Assembly (NCBI GenBank): GCA_004298385.1
Contig: SCTX01000056.1
Location: 1-45,722, forward strand
Direction of reading: 5' to 3'
Source of the DNA: Betaproteobacteria bacterium
GTDB lineage: Bacteria; Pseudomonadota; Gammaproteobacteria; Burkholderiales; SG8-39
Length of the DNA stretch: 45,722 nucleotides
Both the position numbers and the translations under genes were made by a program. Shown one piece after another: positions 26,504-36,400 of this stretch. The notes beneath the pieces are model-generated. The model worked only from the letters and a program-made list of their open reading frames with translations. It was not told the origin of the DNA and did no database searches. Each line of letters starts with the position of its first letter. Positions within the stretch are counted from its first letter, which is position 1.

Positions 26504-27731
26504 AGATGCCAATATGGGCCGCCGACTCCTCGATGCCCCAAATTCCGCCGCCGTTCTCCTGTATCGCGATGCGCGCCCCTTCGACCTGGCGCGCGCCGCA
26601 CTCGCCGCGCAACTGGCCGACCAGTTCGAAGATCTGCCCTAGGCCGGTCGCCCCGATCGGGTGGCCCTTGGACTCCAGACCGCCCGACGTATTCACCGGA
26701 ATGCGGCCGCCGAGGCTGGTCGCGCCCGACTCGGCAAACCCGCCGCCTTCGCCGAAGCCGCAAAAGCCGAGCATCTCGGTCTGCATCAGCTCGCCCATCG
26801 AGGTCGCATCGTGCACCTCGGCGACGTGAATATCCTGCGGGCCGAGACCGGCCTGTTCGTAGGCGCTTTTGGCGGCCAGCCGAGTTAGGTGGTGTTCCAG
26901 GTCATCGGCGTCGCGCGCCGATGCCGAGCGCATCACGCTGGCGAGCACGCGCACCGCGCGCTTGCGATCGAATCCGTAACGCGATAGCGCCTCCCCGGTG
27001 CAGACGATCGCCGCGGCCGAACCGTCGGAGATCGGCGAACACATCGGCAGCGTCAGCGGGTAAGTGATCGGCGCGGCCGCCAGCACTTCATCGGTGCTCA
27101 TTGCCGCGCGAAACTGCGAGCGCGGATTGTGCACCGAGTGCGCGTGATTCTTTGAGGCAATGAGCGCCAACTGCCGTTGCGTGATGCCGAAACGTTTCAT
27201 ATAGCGGCGTGCAAAGCCTGCGTAGATGTCCATGAACGGGCTGTAAGGCTTGGGCGAGGTCGACCCCGCGGGCGGCTCGATGCCCTTGCCCATGGCAATG
27301 AAGCCGTTGCGCGTTTGCTCGACGAGGTCCAGGTCCCAGGCGGAGTCGAACACGCCGAACATTTTCGCGCGGTCGGTCGAGTACATTTTCTCGCTGCCGA
27401 CCGCCAGCGCGACGTCGGCGCTGCCTGAGCGCACGTAGGCGAGCGCCATGTGGAACGCGGTGCTCGCGGTGGCGCACGCGTTCTCGACATTGGTCACCGG
27501 AATGCCCTGCAGGCCCAGCGGCAACAGCGCGACCTGGCCGCGGATCATGTGCTGGCCTTGCATGTACCCCTGCCCGCAGTTGCCGTAGAACGCCGCGCCG
27601 AGCCGCTTCCGCTCGCACGCGGCGTCGCGCAGCGCGTCTTCGACCGCCTGCGCGGTCAACTGTTTCTCGGTCCGGTCGAGGTGACGCCCGAAAGGCGTCA
27701 TCCCGACCCCGACAATATAGACATCCTGCAT
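26490..27731 (-). CDS. Thiolase-family acyl-CoA acyltransferase (SCP2-type), copy 2
   Basis: 413 residues, colinear with the thiolase at 23104 (VYIVGVGMTPFGR start, nucleophile Cys86 in VENACATAS, GGLESKGHPIGATG, late motif IQENGGG). ATG 27731 has GGGAGGT upstream. It is encoded 38 bp after the binding protein of cassette 2 and probably serves the acid taken up by that cassette. Having two diverged thiolases, one per importer cassette, suggests different substrates rather than redundancy. Confidence 0.92.
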   Translation of the reverse strand: MQDVYIVGVGMTPFGRHLDRTEKQLTAQAVEDALRDAACERKRLGAAFYGNCGQGYMQGQHMIRGQVALLPLGLQGIPVTNVENACATASTAFHMALAYVRSGSADVALAVGSEKMYSTDRAKMFGVFDSAWDLDLVEQTRNGFIAMGKGIEPPAGSTSPKPYSPFMDIYAGFARRYMKRFGITQRQLALIASKNHAHSVHNPRSQFRAAMSTDEVLAAAPITYPLTLPMCSPISDGSAAAIVCTGEALSRYGFDRKRAVRVLASVMRSASARDADDLEHHLTRLAAKSAYEQAGLGPQDIHVAEVHDATSMGELMQTEMLGFCGFGEGGGFAESGATSLGGRIPVNTSGGLESKGHPIGATGLGQIFELVGQLRGECGARQVEGARIAIQENGGGIWGIEESAAHIGIYAAA

Positions 27732-27769
27732 AACGTACCTCCCAAGACCGTGTGAACCGCCGCCGTTGT

Positions 27770-29008
27770 CTACCACTTCGTCACGTCGGAGGGAATCGTC
27801 AGCCAGTTCGGCGTTGCCAACTGATACTTGCCGTTCTTGACCCACTCGACCCTGACCTTGCCGTTTTGCAGCGGAAACGGCGCCTCCTTGCTGTATTTCA
27901 TCGCCGGCAGGATGCCCATCAGTTCATCTTCGGTAAACGCGCTGCTCGTCAGTGCTTCGTAGACGGCCGTGCCGGTGAGCTTGTCGGCGCCGACCTTCCT
28001 CGCCGCGTGCTCGACCGCGCGAACCGCCAGCAGCCCTTGGCTGATGCCCAGCAGGTTCAGCGGATTCCACTCGGCCGGCAAACCGTAGCCCTTGGCGAGC
28101 ACCTGATAGAACTGCCAGGCCTTCGACTCTTTCTCCGTGGACGAGGCGATTCCGGTGACCACCATGTGGCCTTCCCAGGGCGCGTAGCTCTTCATCGCCT
28201 GGGCCAGCGGCCAGATCGTGTGCCACGGCGCGGCAATCGTCGGGATGTTGACGCCGTGCAACTGCATCGCGCGCAGCGCGGCGGCGGCCATCGTCGTGTT
28301 TGCGGTGCCGGTGATGACGTCGGCCTTCGCGTCGATGATTTTCTTCATCTGGCTGGACAGGTCCACCGGCTGCATGTCGATCCACTCGGTTACCACCACC
28401 GTCGCGATGCCCTTGGGCTCGAGCACGGTCTTGATGTACTTGTCCATGCCCTTGACGATGTCGACGAAGGCCGGCGACGACTGGGTCGACAGGAACGCGA
28501 CCTTCAGCGGCCGTTTCTGCGGGTTCTGCCCGGCATACCAGGCGAGCGCCGTCACCCACTCGTGCACGTAGGTGGCGCGCGCGTTGAACACCCACTGGTT
28601 GGGCAGCCAGCCGAAGCCGTAGCCGGGCGGCGCGTAGATCAACGGCACCTTGTCGTTGGGCAGCCGCTGCTGCAGCGCGGAGAGGTCGGCTCCGCCGAGC
28701 CCGAGCCCGATGATCGGCTTCATCTCGGCAAGGATGCCGGGCCACATGCTGGCCACGACGGTGCCGTCGTAGCGCGTGTCGTAATTCTTCACGGTAAGCT
28801 TGATGCCGAGCTTCTTGCCGTCGTTGTCGTTCCACCACTTGATCACCGCATCGCGCGCCACCAGGTGCTTGCTCACGTCCGCGAACGGCCCGGAAAAGTC
28901 AGCCAGCGCCGGCACCTTGTACTCGACCTCGCCCGTCGCCGCGCCCGCGGCCGTTGCCATCGCCAGCGCCAAGACCACCCTTGAAAGTCCACGCCAAATC
29001 GTTGCCAT
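27770..29008 (-). CDS. Periplasmic substrate-binding protein of a Liv-type importer (cassette 2)
   Basis: 412 residues from ATG 29008: a signal peptide (MATIWRGLSRVVLALAMATA, likely cut soon after) and a HAAT-type binding domain starting VPALADFSGPFADV. It is homologous to the binding protein at 15845: both share GLGGADLSAL/GLGGPDVAAL, YGFGWLP/YGYAWKP and a C-terminal KYSKEAPFP/KFTKEAPFP segment. The start is chosen as the ATG that begins a normal signal peptide; a second in-frame ATG with an equally good GAGGAGA site lies 30 nt upstream (29038) in a tandem repeat. The gene follows livF, whereas in cassette 1 the binding protein precedes it. Confidence 0.9.
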   Translation of the reverse strand: MATIWRGLSRVVLALAMATAAGAATGEVEYKVPALADFSGPFADVSKHLVARDAVIKWWNDNDGKKLGIKLTVKNYDTRYDGTVVASMWPGILAEMKPIIGLGLGGADLSALQQRLPNDKVPLIYAPPGYGFGWLPNQWVFNARATYVHEWVTALAWYAGQNPQKRPLKVAFLSTQSSPAFVDIVKGMDKYIKTVLEPKGIATVVVTEWIDMQPVDLSSQMKKIIDAKADVITGTANTTMAAAALRAMQLHGVNIPTIAAPWHTIWPLAQAMKSYAPWEGHMVVTGIASSTEKESKAWQFYQVLAKGYGLPAEWNPLNLLGISQGLLAVRAVEHAARKVGADKLTGTAVYEALTSSAFTEDELMGILPAMKYSKEAPFPLQNGKVRVEWVKNGKYQLATPNWLTIPSDVTKW

Positions 29009-29055
29009 CGCTGTCTCCTCGAAAAAAATCGTTGCCATCGCCGTCTCCTCGAAAA
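28996..29055 (-). repeat. Tandem 30-nt repeat carrying Shine-Dalgarno and ATG
   Basis: Two adjacent 30-nt units (28996-29025 and 29026-29055) differ at a single base. Each contains GAGGAGA followed by an ATG and the codons for ATI, so both ATGs (29038, 29008) are in the same frame and would add the decapeptide ATIFFEETAM-type unit. A further partial copy is visible toward the end of livF. High identity implies a recent duplication or continuing slippage. Confidence 0.85.
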
Positions 29056-29061
29056 ATGTTG

Positions 29062-29859
<798 letters not shown>

Positions 29860-29907
29860 TGCCCATTCTCGATTCTGTTGTCCCCATCGCTTGCCCGCTG
29901 CGCCGCG

Positions 29908-30963
29908 TCAGTGCGGGAACGGCCAGATGCGGTAGCTCTCCTTGACGATGTTCCAGCGATGCACCAGCCCGCGCGGCTCGAAGATCACGAACACGATGAT
30001 CAGCCCGCCCAGCAGCATGTTCATCGCCGCGAACACGAACTGGCCGCCAAGCGCCGGCAGCACGTCGGCGACTTGCGGGCCCGCCACCGTGATCAGCTCC
30101 TGCAGCAGGCGGATCACCACGGCGCCGATGATGGCGCCCAGGATCGAGCCCATGCCGCCGACGATCAGCATGCCGAGGTACCAGACCGACAGCCACAGCG
30201 TGAACTGATCTGCCTGGACGTAGCGCACGTAGTACGCCCACAACGCGCCGGCGATCCCGGCGTAGAAGGCGCCGATGAAGAACGCCAGCGTCTTGTAGTA
30301 GAACACGTTGATGCCGATGACCTCGGCGGCGTTGTCGTTGTCGCGCACGGCGATGAAGGCGCGGCCGGTGCGGCTGCGCATCAGGCCCCAGGCGCCGTAG
30401 GTCATCAGCGCCGCGACCGCGAGCACCAGGTAGTAGATGCGGTTGTCGGTGTTGAAAGCGAACGAACCCAGCGCGGCCGGATCCAGGCGCAGACCCTCCG
30501 ATTGCCCGAACCACTCCTTGGGCAGCTTGAGCATGGCGAAGGTGAAGATAAACTGCGCGGCGATGGTGGTGAGCGCCAGGTAGAAGCCCTTGATGCGCAG
30601 CGCGGCGAGTCCGAAGACTGCGCCGAACACTGCCGCGCTGATGCCACCGATCGGAATCGTCAGCAGGAACGACCAGTGCAGGTTCGCCGCGAGCGCGCCG
30701 GCCGCGTAGGCGCCGACGCCCATGAACGCCGACTGCCCCATGTTGATTTGCCCGGCGCAACCCGAGGTCAGTTGCAATCCCAGCACCGCGATCAGGGTGA
30801 TGCCGATGACCGTGGCGATGCCGACCGCCTTGCCGATGCCGATGAACGGCAGCAGCAGCAGCACCGCGACGAACCCGGCGAACCACAGCCACTGCCAGCG
30901 CGTGCGGATCAATGCGCGGTCCTGCTGATACGTTTCGGCGTGCACGCCACCCGGCAAGGTCAT
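29908..30963 (-). CDS. LivM-type ABC transporter permease (cassette 2)
   Basis: 351 residues, multi-pass inner-membrane protein homologous to the LivM at 17238: GCAGQINMGQSAFMGVGAYA, the ATPase-contact loop RSRTGRAFIAVRDNDNAAEV, LIVGGMGSILGAIIGAV, and the ending LVHRWNIVKESYRIWPFPH. The N-terminal string YQQDRALIRTRWQW also parallels the YSQDRALLRTRKQW of cassette 1, so the two cassettes derive from a common duplicated ancestor. It lies 4 bp after livH. Confidence 0.93.
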   Translation of the reverse strand: MTLPGGVHAETYQQDRALIRTRWQWLWFAGFVAVLLLLPFIGIGKAVGIATVIGITLIAVLGLQLTSGCAGQINMGQSAFMGVGAYAAGALAANLHWSFLLTIPIGGISAAVFGAVFGLAALRIKGFYLALTTIAAQFIFTFAMLKLPKEWFGQSEGLRLDPAALGSFAFNTDNRIYYLVLAVAALMTYGAWGLMRSRTGRAFIAVRDNDNAAEVIGINVFYYKTLAFFIGAFYAGIAGALWAYYVRYVQADQFTLWLSVWYLGMLIVGGMGSILGAIIGAVVIRLLQELITVAGPQVADVLPALGGQFVFAAMNMLLGGLIIVFVIFEPRGLVHRWNIVKESYRIWPFPH

Positions 30964-30967
30964 GCTG

Positions 30968-31852
30968 CTAGATCCTTTCGATGGTCTTCCAGCCGAACAG
31001 CCCGGTGGGGCGGATCAGCAGGATGACGACCATGATCACGAACGGGAACACCGCGGCGACGCCACCGTGGAAGATCGGGTCGAGGAAATAGGCGGCCAGC
31101 CCCACCGCGATGCCGACAATGAGGCCGCCCAGGACGACCCCGCCGATCGATTCGAGTCCCGCGAGCAGCGCCACCGGCAGCGCGGCGAAGCCGATGTCCG
31201 AGGCGAGGAACGTCATGCCCTTGCCGTTGAGGAAGATGATCGCAGCCAGCGTCGACAGCAGGCCGCTGATGCCCCATGCTACTGCGATCGAGCGTTTGAC
31301 TGAGATGCCGAGGGACAACGCTATCTGGTGGTCTTCCGCGACGGCGGTCATCTCCAACCCGAGCTGGGTGCGGTTGAAGAACCAGGAGGCCGCCGCCGCG
31401 ACCACCAGCGTTACCGCCGCGCCGATCACCAGCGCCCGGTCGAACACCAGCGGCCCGACCTTGACCGCCGCCATCGGCAGAACGGCGGGGAAGAACCGTA
31501 CCTCCGGTCCCCAGGCGACCAGCACAACCCCGCGGATAAAGATCAGCAAGCCGATCGTGACCATCACGAACGCGAACAACTCCTCGCCGACCAGGGGCCG
31601 CAAGATTAGCCGCTCGATCAACACGCCGAGCAGCAAGCTCGAGAGTAGGGCGAGAGGGACCGAGACCCAAACCGGCAGGTCGAACGCCGACATGAAGGTC
31701 CAGACCAGGAAGGCGCCGACGATGACTATTTCGCCCTGGGCGAAATTGAACACCCGCGCCGAGCGATAAATGATCACGAAGCTCATCGCGATCAGCGCGT
31801 AGAGCAGGCCCGTCAACGCGCCGTTGGCCACGTACGACAGCAGGCTAAGCAT
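30968..31852 (-). CDS. LivH-type ABC transporter permease (cassette 2)
   Basis: 294 residues from ATG 31852. LivH features: GLLYALIAMSFVIIYRSA, VFNFAQGEIVIVG, AVAEDHQIALSLGISVKRS and GLESIGGVVLGGLIVGI, ending RPTGLFGWKTIERI. The start overlaps the end of the synthetase gene by 8 bp. The frame is open for another 28 codons upstream, but those lie inside the synthetase and lack LivH character. With LivM it forms the translocation channel. Confidence 0.92.
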   Translation of the reverse strand: MLSLLSYVANGALTGLLYALIAMSFVIIYRSARVFNFAQGEIVIVGAFLVWTFMSAFDLPVWVSVPLALLSSLLLGVLIERLILRPLVGEELFAFVMVTIGLLIFIRGVVLVAWGPEVRFFPAVLPMAAVKVGPLVFDRALVIGAAVTLVVAAAASWFFNRTQLGLEMTAVAEDHQIALSLGISVKRSIAVAWGISGLLSTLAAIIFLNGKGMTFLASDIGFAALPVALLAGLESIGGVVLGGLIVGIAVGLAAYFLDPIFHGGVAAVFPFVIMVVILLIRPTGLFGWKTIERI

Positions 31853-33887
31853 GACCGGCCTGCGCCAGGCGTGAACCCGCTCCAAGCGCGCCGGCCGCGG
31901 CGCGACCGGCGTCCGACTGATCGAGCTCGTTGACATACACCGTCGCGTTCAGCGTGCCGGTGCGTCCGTCCTGGTACTTGATCGGCACGGTGGCGCTGAA
32001 TTCTTGCGCGCCCGAGTAGATCGCATCGATGAAAGCCGCATACTTCTGCTCGAGGTGCTTGCGCCGCAGCTTGCGCGAGCGGGTCAGCTCGTCCTCATCC
32101 GGGTCGAGTTCCTTGGGCAGGTTGATGAAGCGGCGCACGCGCGAACTCTGCGGCAGCAGATCGTTGACGGCGCGCAGTTCCTGCCGGATCAGCTCGCGTA
32201 TCGCCGGGCTCTGCGAGAGGTCGGTGAACGAAGTGTAGCCGATGCCGCGTTGCTCGGCCCAGCGCCCGAGCGTGCTCGAGTCGATATTGATGAACGCCGC
32301 GACAAACGGCTTGTCCGTATCGCCCAGGGTCATCGCGTCCTTGATGAATGGGCTGAAGCGCAGGCGGTTCTCGATGAACTGCGGCGGATACCGATGACCA
32401 TCGGCGAGCTGGCGCATGTCCTCGACTCGCTCGAGGTAGACCAGCTCGCCGCGTTCGGTAAGGTTTACCGCGTCTTCGGTTCGGTACCAGCCGTCCATGA
32501 GCTTCTTCGCGGTGGCTTCGGGGTTCTTGTAGTAGCCGGCAAAGCCAACCCCGCCGCGCACCTGCAGTTCGCCTTCATCGCTGACCCGGTACTCGATCGG
32601 CGTGCCCAGCCTGGGGTGCACCGGCAGCCAGGACCCGACCGTCTCCAGGTCGTAGGCGCTGCCCTGGTGCAGCGTCAGCAGACCGACTTCGGTGGTGCCG
32701 AAGATATTTCTCAGCGGCACGCCCATCGCCTGGAAGAAGCGGAACACCTCTGGCGCCATGCCCGATCCGCCCGACAGCGCGATGTCGGCCGACTGCAGCC
32801 CGAGGCTGTCGCGCAGGTGGCGCAACACTGCCAAATCTGCCAGCGCATACAGAAACCGCCACCCGGGGCCCACCTGCCCACCGCCCAACACGGATAGATT
32901 GACGCGACGGCCGACACCCATGGCGGCGTCGTAGCAAGTGCGCCGGATGTGCCCGGCATCCATCATCTTGGCCTCGACCAGGGCCGCAAGGCTCTCCCAC
33001 TGCCGCGGACTCAGCACCAGCACTTCAGTGCCGATCTCGCGGATATTGTCCTGTACGGTTTCGGGCTCCTCGGGAAAATTGACGACGAACGGCGCCACCA
33101 GGCCGAGCGTCAGGCCGAAAAACTGCTCCGTAGCCCACGCCGGCGAGATGTAGGAAAGATACCGCGTGAACGGCTTGAAGCGCACTGCGCCGAGCATTCG
33201 CGCGGGCGCCTCGAGCAGGTAACGGTGGGTCAGGATGCACGCCTTGGGCAGGCCGGTGGTTCCCGAGGTGTAACTGAGCACGGCGATGTCGTCGCCGCTT
33301 CCCGCGGCGAGCGCCTGGTCGAATTCGTCTGGGTAACGTTCGCTGCGCGAACGTCCCCTGGCTTGCACCTGCTCGAACGACAGCAGTTTTGGATGCTGGT
33401 ATTTCCACATGCCGCGCTTGTCCCAGCAGACGATCGAATGCACCGCGCCGAGCTTGGGCTCGAGCTCGAGCGCCTTGTCGACCTGCTCCTGGTCCTCGCA
33501 AACAACGAGCACCGCCTCGGAGTGTTGCAGGATGTACTCCATCTGCGCGGCGGTCAGGTCCGGGTAAAGGCATGTCACCTTCGCGCCGATGCACTGCGCC
33601 GCGTATTGGCTCCAGAACAACTGAGGCTCGTTCTCCCCGACCAGCGCCACCGTCTCGCCGCGCCTGACGCCGAGTTCGGCCATACCGATCGCGAGCGCGC
33701 GCACCTGGCCGTATACCTCGCCCCAGGTGTAGCGCTGCCAGATGCCGTAATCCTTTTTTCGGTGCAGTACGCGCTCGCGGAAACGCGACTCTTGGTGCCT
33801 TAGCAACTTCGGAATGGTGTCGACGCCCGCATCGAGGATGGCTTCGAGATCGTCCCACGAACCCGGCAGCGGCCCGGGCAGGTTCAT
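31845..33887 (-). CDS. Large AMP-forming acyl-CoA synthetase inside the importer operon (cassette 2)
   Basis: 680 residues, homologous over its length to the synthetase at 19179. The ATP loop SYTSGTTGLPKA is near 205-216, A5 motif FGTTEVG, hinge-region WYRTEDAVN (the usual TGD reads TED), and the final-motif lysine is kept in ELTRSRKLRR. A C-terminal extension again contains PIKYQDGRTGTLNATVYV. It would convert the solute imported by cassette 2 to its CoA ester. It lies 10 bp after livG and overlaps livH by 8 bp. The Gly-to-Glu change in TGD is worth noting but need not abolish activity. Confidence 0.91.
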   Translation of the reverse strand: MNLPGPLPGSWDDLEAILDAGVDTIPKLLRHQESRFRERVLHRKKDYGIWQRYTWGEVYGQVRALAIGMAELGVRRGETVALVGENEPQLFWSQYAAQCIGAKVTCLYPDLTAAQMEYILQHSEAVLVVCEDQEQVDKALELEPKLGAVHSIVCWDKRGMWKYQHPKLLSFEQVQARGRSRSERYPDEFDQALAAGSGDDIAVLSYTSGTTGLPKACILTHRYLLEAPARMLGAVRFKPFTRYLSYISPAWATEQFFGLTLGLVAPFVVNFPEEPETVQDNIREIGTEVLVLSPRQWESLAALVEAKMMDAGHIRRTCYDAAMGVGRRVNLSVLGGGQVGPGWRFLYALADLAVLRHLRDSLGLQSADIALSGGSGMAPEVFRFFQAMGVPLRNIFGTTEVGLLTLHQGSAYDLETVGSWLPVHPRLGTPIEYRVSDEGELQVRGGVGFAGYYKNPEATAKKLMDGWYRTEDAVNLTERGELVYLERVEDMRQLADGHRYPPQFIENRLRFSPFIKDAMTLGDTDKPFVAAFINIDSSTLGRWAEQRGIGYTSFTDLSQSPAIRELIRQELRAVNDLLPQSSRVRRFINLPKELDPDEDELTRSRKLRRKHLEQKYAAFIDAIYSGAQEFSATVPIKYQDGRTGTLNATVYVNELDQSDAGRAAAGALGAGSRLAQAGHA

Positions 33888-33897
33888 CGGCGCACCC

Positions 33898-34722
33898 TCA
33901 TCGACGCACCTCGGCGCCCAGGTAGGCCTTGATCACCGCCGGATCGCCCTTGATCGCCTGCGGGCCGCCCCGCGCTATCACGTGACCCCAGTCGAGCACG
34001 GTGATCCGGTCCGCGATGTCCATCACGACGTGCATGTCGTGCTCGACGATGACGACCGGAATGTCGAGCGCTTCGCGGATGTCGATCACGAAGCGGACCA
34101 TATCCTCCTTTTCCTCGAGGTTCATGCCCGCCATCGGCTCGTCCATCAGCAATACCCTCGGGTCCATCGCCAGCGCGCGCCCGAGGTCGACCCGCTTGCG
34201 CAGGCCGTAACTGAGCGAGCCGACGAGCTTGTGGCGGATGTTCTTGATCTCGAGGAAGTCGATGATCTCCTCGACGCGGCGACGCTCGCGCAGCTCTTCC
34301 GCGTGGGCCCAGCCGCGGTAGACGAAACCCTGCAGCGCGCCGGTCTTCATGTGCATATGCCTGCCGGTGAGCAGGTTGTCGACCACGCTAAGGCCGGCAA
34401 ACAACTGCAGCCCCTGAAACGTGCGCCCGACCCCGAGCCGCGCGATGCGGTGCGGCGGCAGACCGGTTATGTCCTGCTCGCGAAAGAACAAGCGCCCCTG
34501 CTGCGGCAGGCTGAACCCGTTCATGCAATTGAGCGTGCAACTCTTGCCGGCGCCGTTGGGCCCGATAATCGCGTGGATCTCGCTGGCGCCGATTTCGAAT
34601 GAGACGTCCGACAGCGCGGTGACCCCGCCGAAACGCAAGGTGATGCCATCGGCGCGCATGATCGGCGCGGTGGCCGGAGCCGGCACTGCGGCCAGTTCGG
34701 GCGCCGCGGCCAACTCAGGCAT
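33898..34722 (-). CDS. LivG-type ABC transporter ATPase (cassette 2)
   Basis: 274 residues from ATG 34722, with an Ala/Pro-rich N-terminal extension of about 20 residues (PELAAAPELAAVPAPATAP) before the ATPase domain. Walker A GPNGAGKSC, Walker B VLLMDEPMAGMN, switch VEHDMHVVM; the signature is SYGLRKRVDLGRAL, as in the cassette 1 LivG. It overlaps the end of the short synthetase gene by 8 bp and precedes the large synthetase by 10 bp, so the order synthetase-LivG-synthetase-LivH is translated almost continuously. Confidence 0.92.
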   Translation of the reverse strand: MPELAAAPELAAVPAPATAPIMRADGITLRFGGVTALSDVSFEIGASEIHAIIGPNGAGKSCTLNCMNGFSLPQQGRLFFREQDITGLPPHRIARLGVGRTFQGLQLFAGLSVVDNLLTGRHMHMKTGALQGFVYRGWAHAEELRERRRVEEIIDFLEIKNIRHKLVGSLSYGLRKRVDLGRALAMDPRVLLMDEPMAGMNLEEKEDMVRFVIDIREALDIPVVIVEHDMHVVMDIADRITVLDWGHVIARGGPQAIKGDPAVIKAYLGAEVRR

Positions 34723-36238
34723 CGGCGAATTCCTGCTTGACCCGGGCGCGATCGAGCAAGCCTTGGGCGTTCTTCGGCAGCGCGGCGCTGAACACCAGGT
34801 GTTTGGGCCGCTTGAAGCGCGCAATGCGATTGCCGACGAACTCGATCAGCTCCGCGGCCGCAACCGCCTGCCCCGCGCGGCAGACGCACACCGCCTTGAT
34901 CGCCTCGCCCCACTGGGCGTCGGGCACGCCGAACACCACCGCCTCGGCAACGGCCGGGTGCTCGAGCAGCGCTTTCTCGACCTCGGCGGGGTAGACGTTT
35001 TCGCCACCCGGTTTGATCAGCTCCTTCGCCGGCGTTCGCCCGCCGTACCACAGGTAACCTTCATCGTCGAAACGACCCATGTCGCCGGTGTGGTGCCAAC
35101 CGTTGCGGAAGGTGAATTCGTTGTCGGCATCGCAGTTCCAGTAACCACTGAACACCACCGGTCCGCGCACCACGATCTCGCCGGACTGGCCGGCCGGCAG
35201 CAACTGGTCCAGGTCGTCGACGATACAGACGCGGTTGAGCATGGTCGGCTTGCCGGCCGAACCGGGCCGATCGCGGAACGGGGCGATGGTGACCATGCCC
35301 GACACCTCGGACTGCCCATACCCGGCCCAGAAGCGCGCCGACGGACACAGGGATTCGAAGCGGCTGATCGTGTCCGGGGTGTCGATTCCGGTGACGTGGC
35401 GCAGGCTAGTCAGGTCATCGCCGTCCTTGGCCGCCTTGTCGAGCAGGGTGCCCAGCATCGGCGGGAACTCGGCGAACACGCTGACCCTCTCGGCGCTGAC
35501 CGCCTGCATCACCGCCTGCGGATCGAACCGGGGCAACACCACGGTGGCGCCCCCGGCCTGCTGCACCGCCAGCATCAGTCCGAGTCCGGACACGTGAAAC
35601 AGCGGCAGCACGCCGAGGTGCACGTCCTGCTCAGACAGATTCCAGCACCCGGCGAGTTGCAGGTTCGCGGCCAGCAGTCCGGCGTGCGACAGCAGCGCGC
35701 CGCGCGGCCGGCCGCCCACGGCTGCCGTATGGATGATCACGAAGCCGCTGTCGCCGGTGACGTCGGTGGCCGGCGCGCCCGCGGCCGCGCCGACGCGCGC
35801 GAGATCTTCGAGGGCGCCGAAGGCGCCGCTTGCCGCGCCGAGCGAGAAACAGCGCTCGACAAACGGAAACCGGTCGCGCGCCGCTTCCATGATCGGCAGG
35901 TATTCGGCGCCCGCGACGATCGCTTTTGGCATAGTGTCGGTGATCACGTAGGCAATCTCTTCGGCGCTGAGACGCCAGTTCACCGGCACCAGGATCAGGC
36001 CGAGGCGCGCCGCGGCGCCGTACAGGTCCACGTATGCCAGACAATTTTGCGCCAGCACCGCGACGCGTTCGCCGGCGACTAGCCCGATGCCCGCCAGACC
36101 GGCGGCAAGGCGCTCGACCCGCAGCGCGTATTCGCGGTGGCTGATGCGCTCGCCGCCGGCAACGAACGCGAGCCGCTCGCCGTGCAACCGCGCATTGCGT
36201 TCGATGACGTCAAACAGGGTGAAATCACGCAGTCCCAT
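34715..36238 (-). CDS. Acyl-CoA synthetase-like protein with degenerate catalytic motifs
   Basis: 507 residues, the class I AMP-binding fold in the usual fatty-acid/aryl-CoA ligase size. The A5 motif is intact (GYGQSEVSG), as are HHTGDMGRFD and the hinge KELIKPGGENVYPAEVE. However the ATP loop reads HTAAVGGRPRG (170-180), lacking the Ser/Thr-rich stretch and with Arg for Lys, and the last core motif reads PKNAQGLLDR, with Leu494 where the adenylation lysine is expected. It may therefore be impaired in adenylation, work as a thioesterifying or binding partner, or be decaying. GGAGGAG precedes the ATG. It is the first structural gene after tetR. Confidence 0.85.
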   Translation of the reverse strand: MGLRDFTLFDVIERNARLHGERLAFVAGGERISHREYALRVERLAAGLAGIGLVAGERVAVLAQNCLAYVDLYGAAARLGLILVPVNWRLSAEEIAYVITDTMPKAIVAGAEYLPIMEAARDRFPFVERCFSLGAASGAFGALEDLARVGAAAGAPATDVTGDSGFVIIHTAAVGGRPRGALLSHAGLLAANLQLAGCWNLSEQDVHLGVLPLFHVSGLGLMLAVQQAGGATVVLPRFDPQAVMQAVSAERVSVFAEFPPMLGTLLDKAAKDGDDLTSLRHVTGIDTPDTISRFESLCPSARFWAGYGQSEVSGMVTIAPFRDRPGSAGKPTMLNRVCIVDDLDQLLPAGQSGEIVVRGPVVFSGYWNCDADNEFTFRNGWHHTGDMGRFDDEGYLWYGGRTPAKELIKPGGENVYPAEVEKALLEHPAVAEAVVFGVPDAQWGEAIKAVCVCRAGQAVAAAELIEFVGNRIARFKRPKHLVFSAALPKNAQGLLDRARVKQEFADA

Positions 36239-36265
36239 CCGCTCCTCCGCTGAGTAATCCGAGCC

Positions 36266-36295
36266 ATGCTATCACTGGGTAGAATGCCCGCGCAA
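36266..36295 (-). promoter_or_regulatory. Possible internal promoter between tetR and the cassette 2 genes
   Basis: Leftward TTGCGC (36290-36295) and TAGCAT (36266-36271) with an 18-bp spacer lie in the 162-bp gap before the short synthetase gene. Both boxes are weak (about 4 of 6 positions). No CTAAC...GTTAG operator is seen here. The rest of the gap (36296-36400) holds nothing I recognise. Confidence 0.35.
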
Positions 36296-36400
36296 CGACG
36301 AATTCGCGCTGTCGCGGCCTTGGTCGAAGTCGAACCCGGCGATGAGCTGTTTGCCCAGGTGAGCGCGTACCGGCGCGATCGCAGCGCGTTGTCAGCCTAT

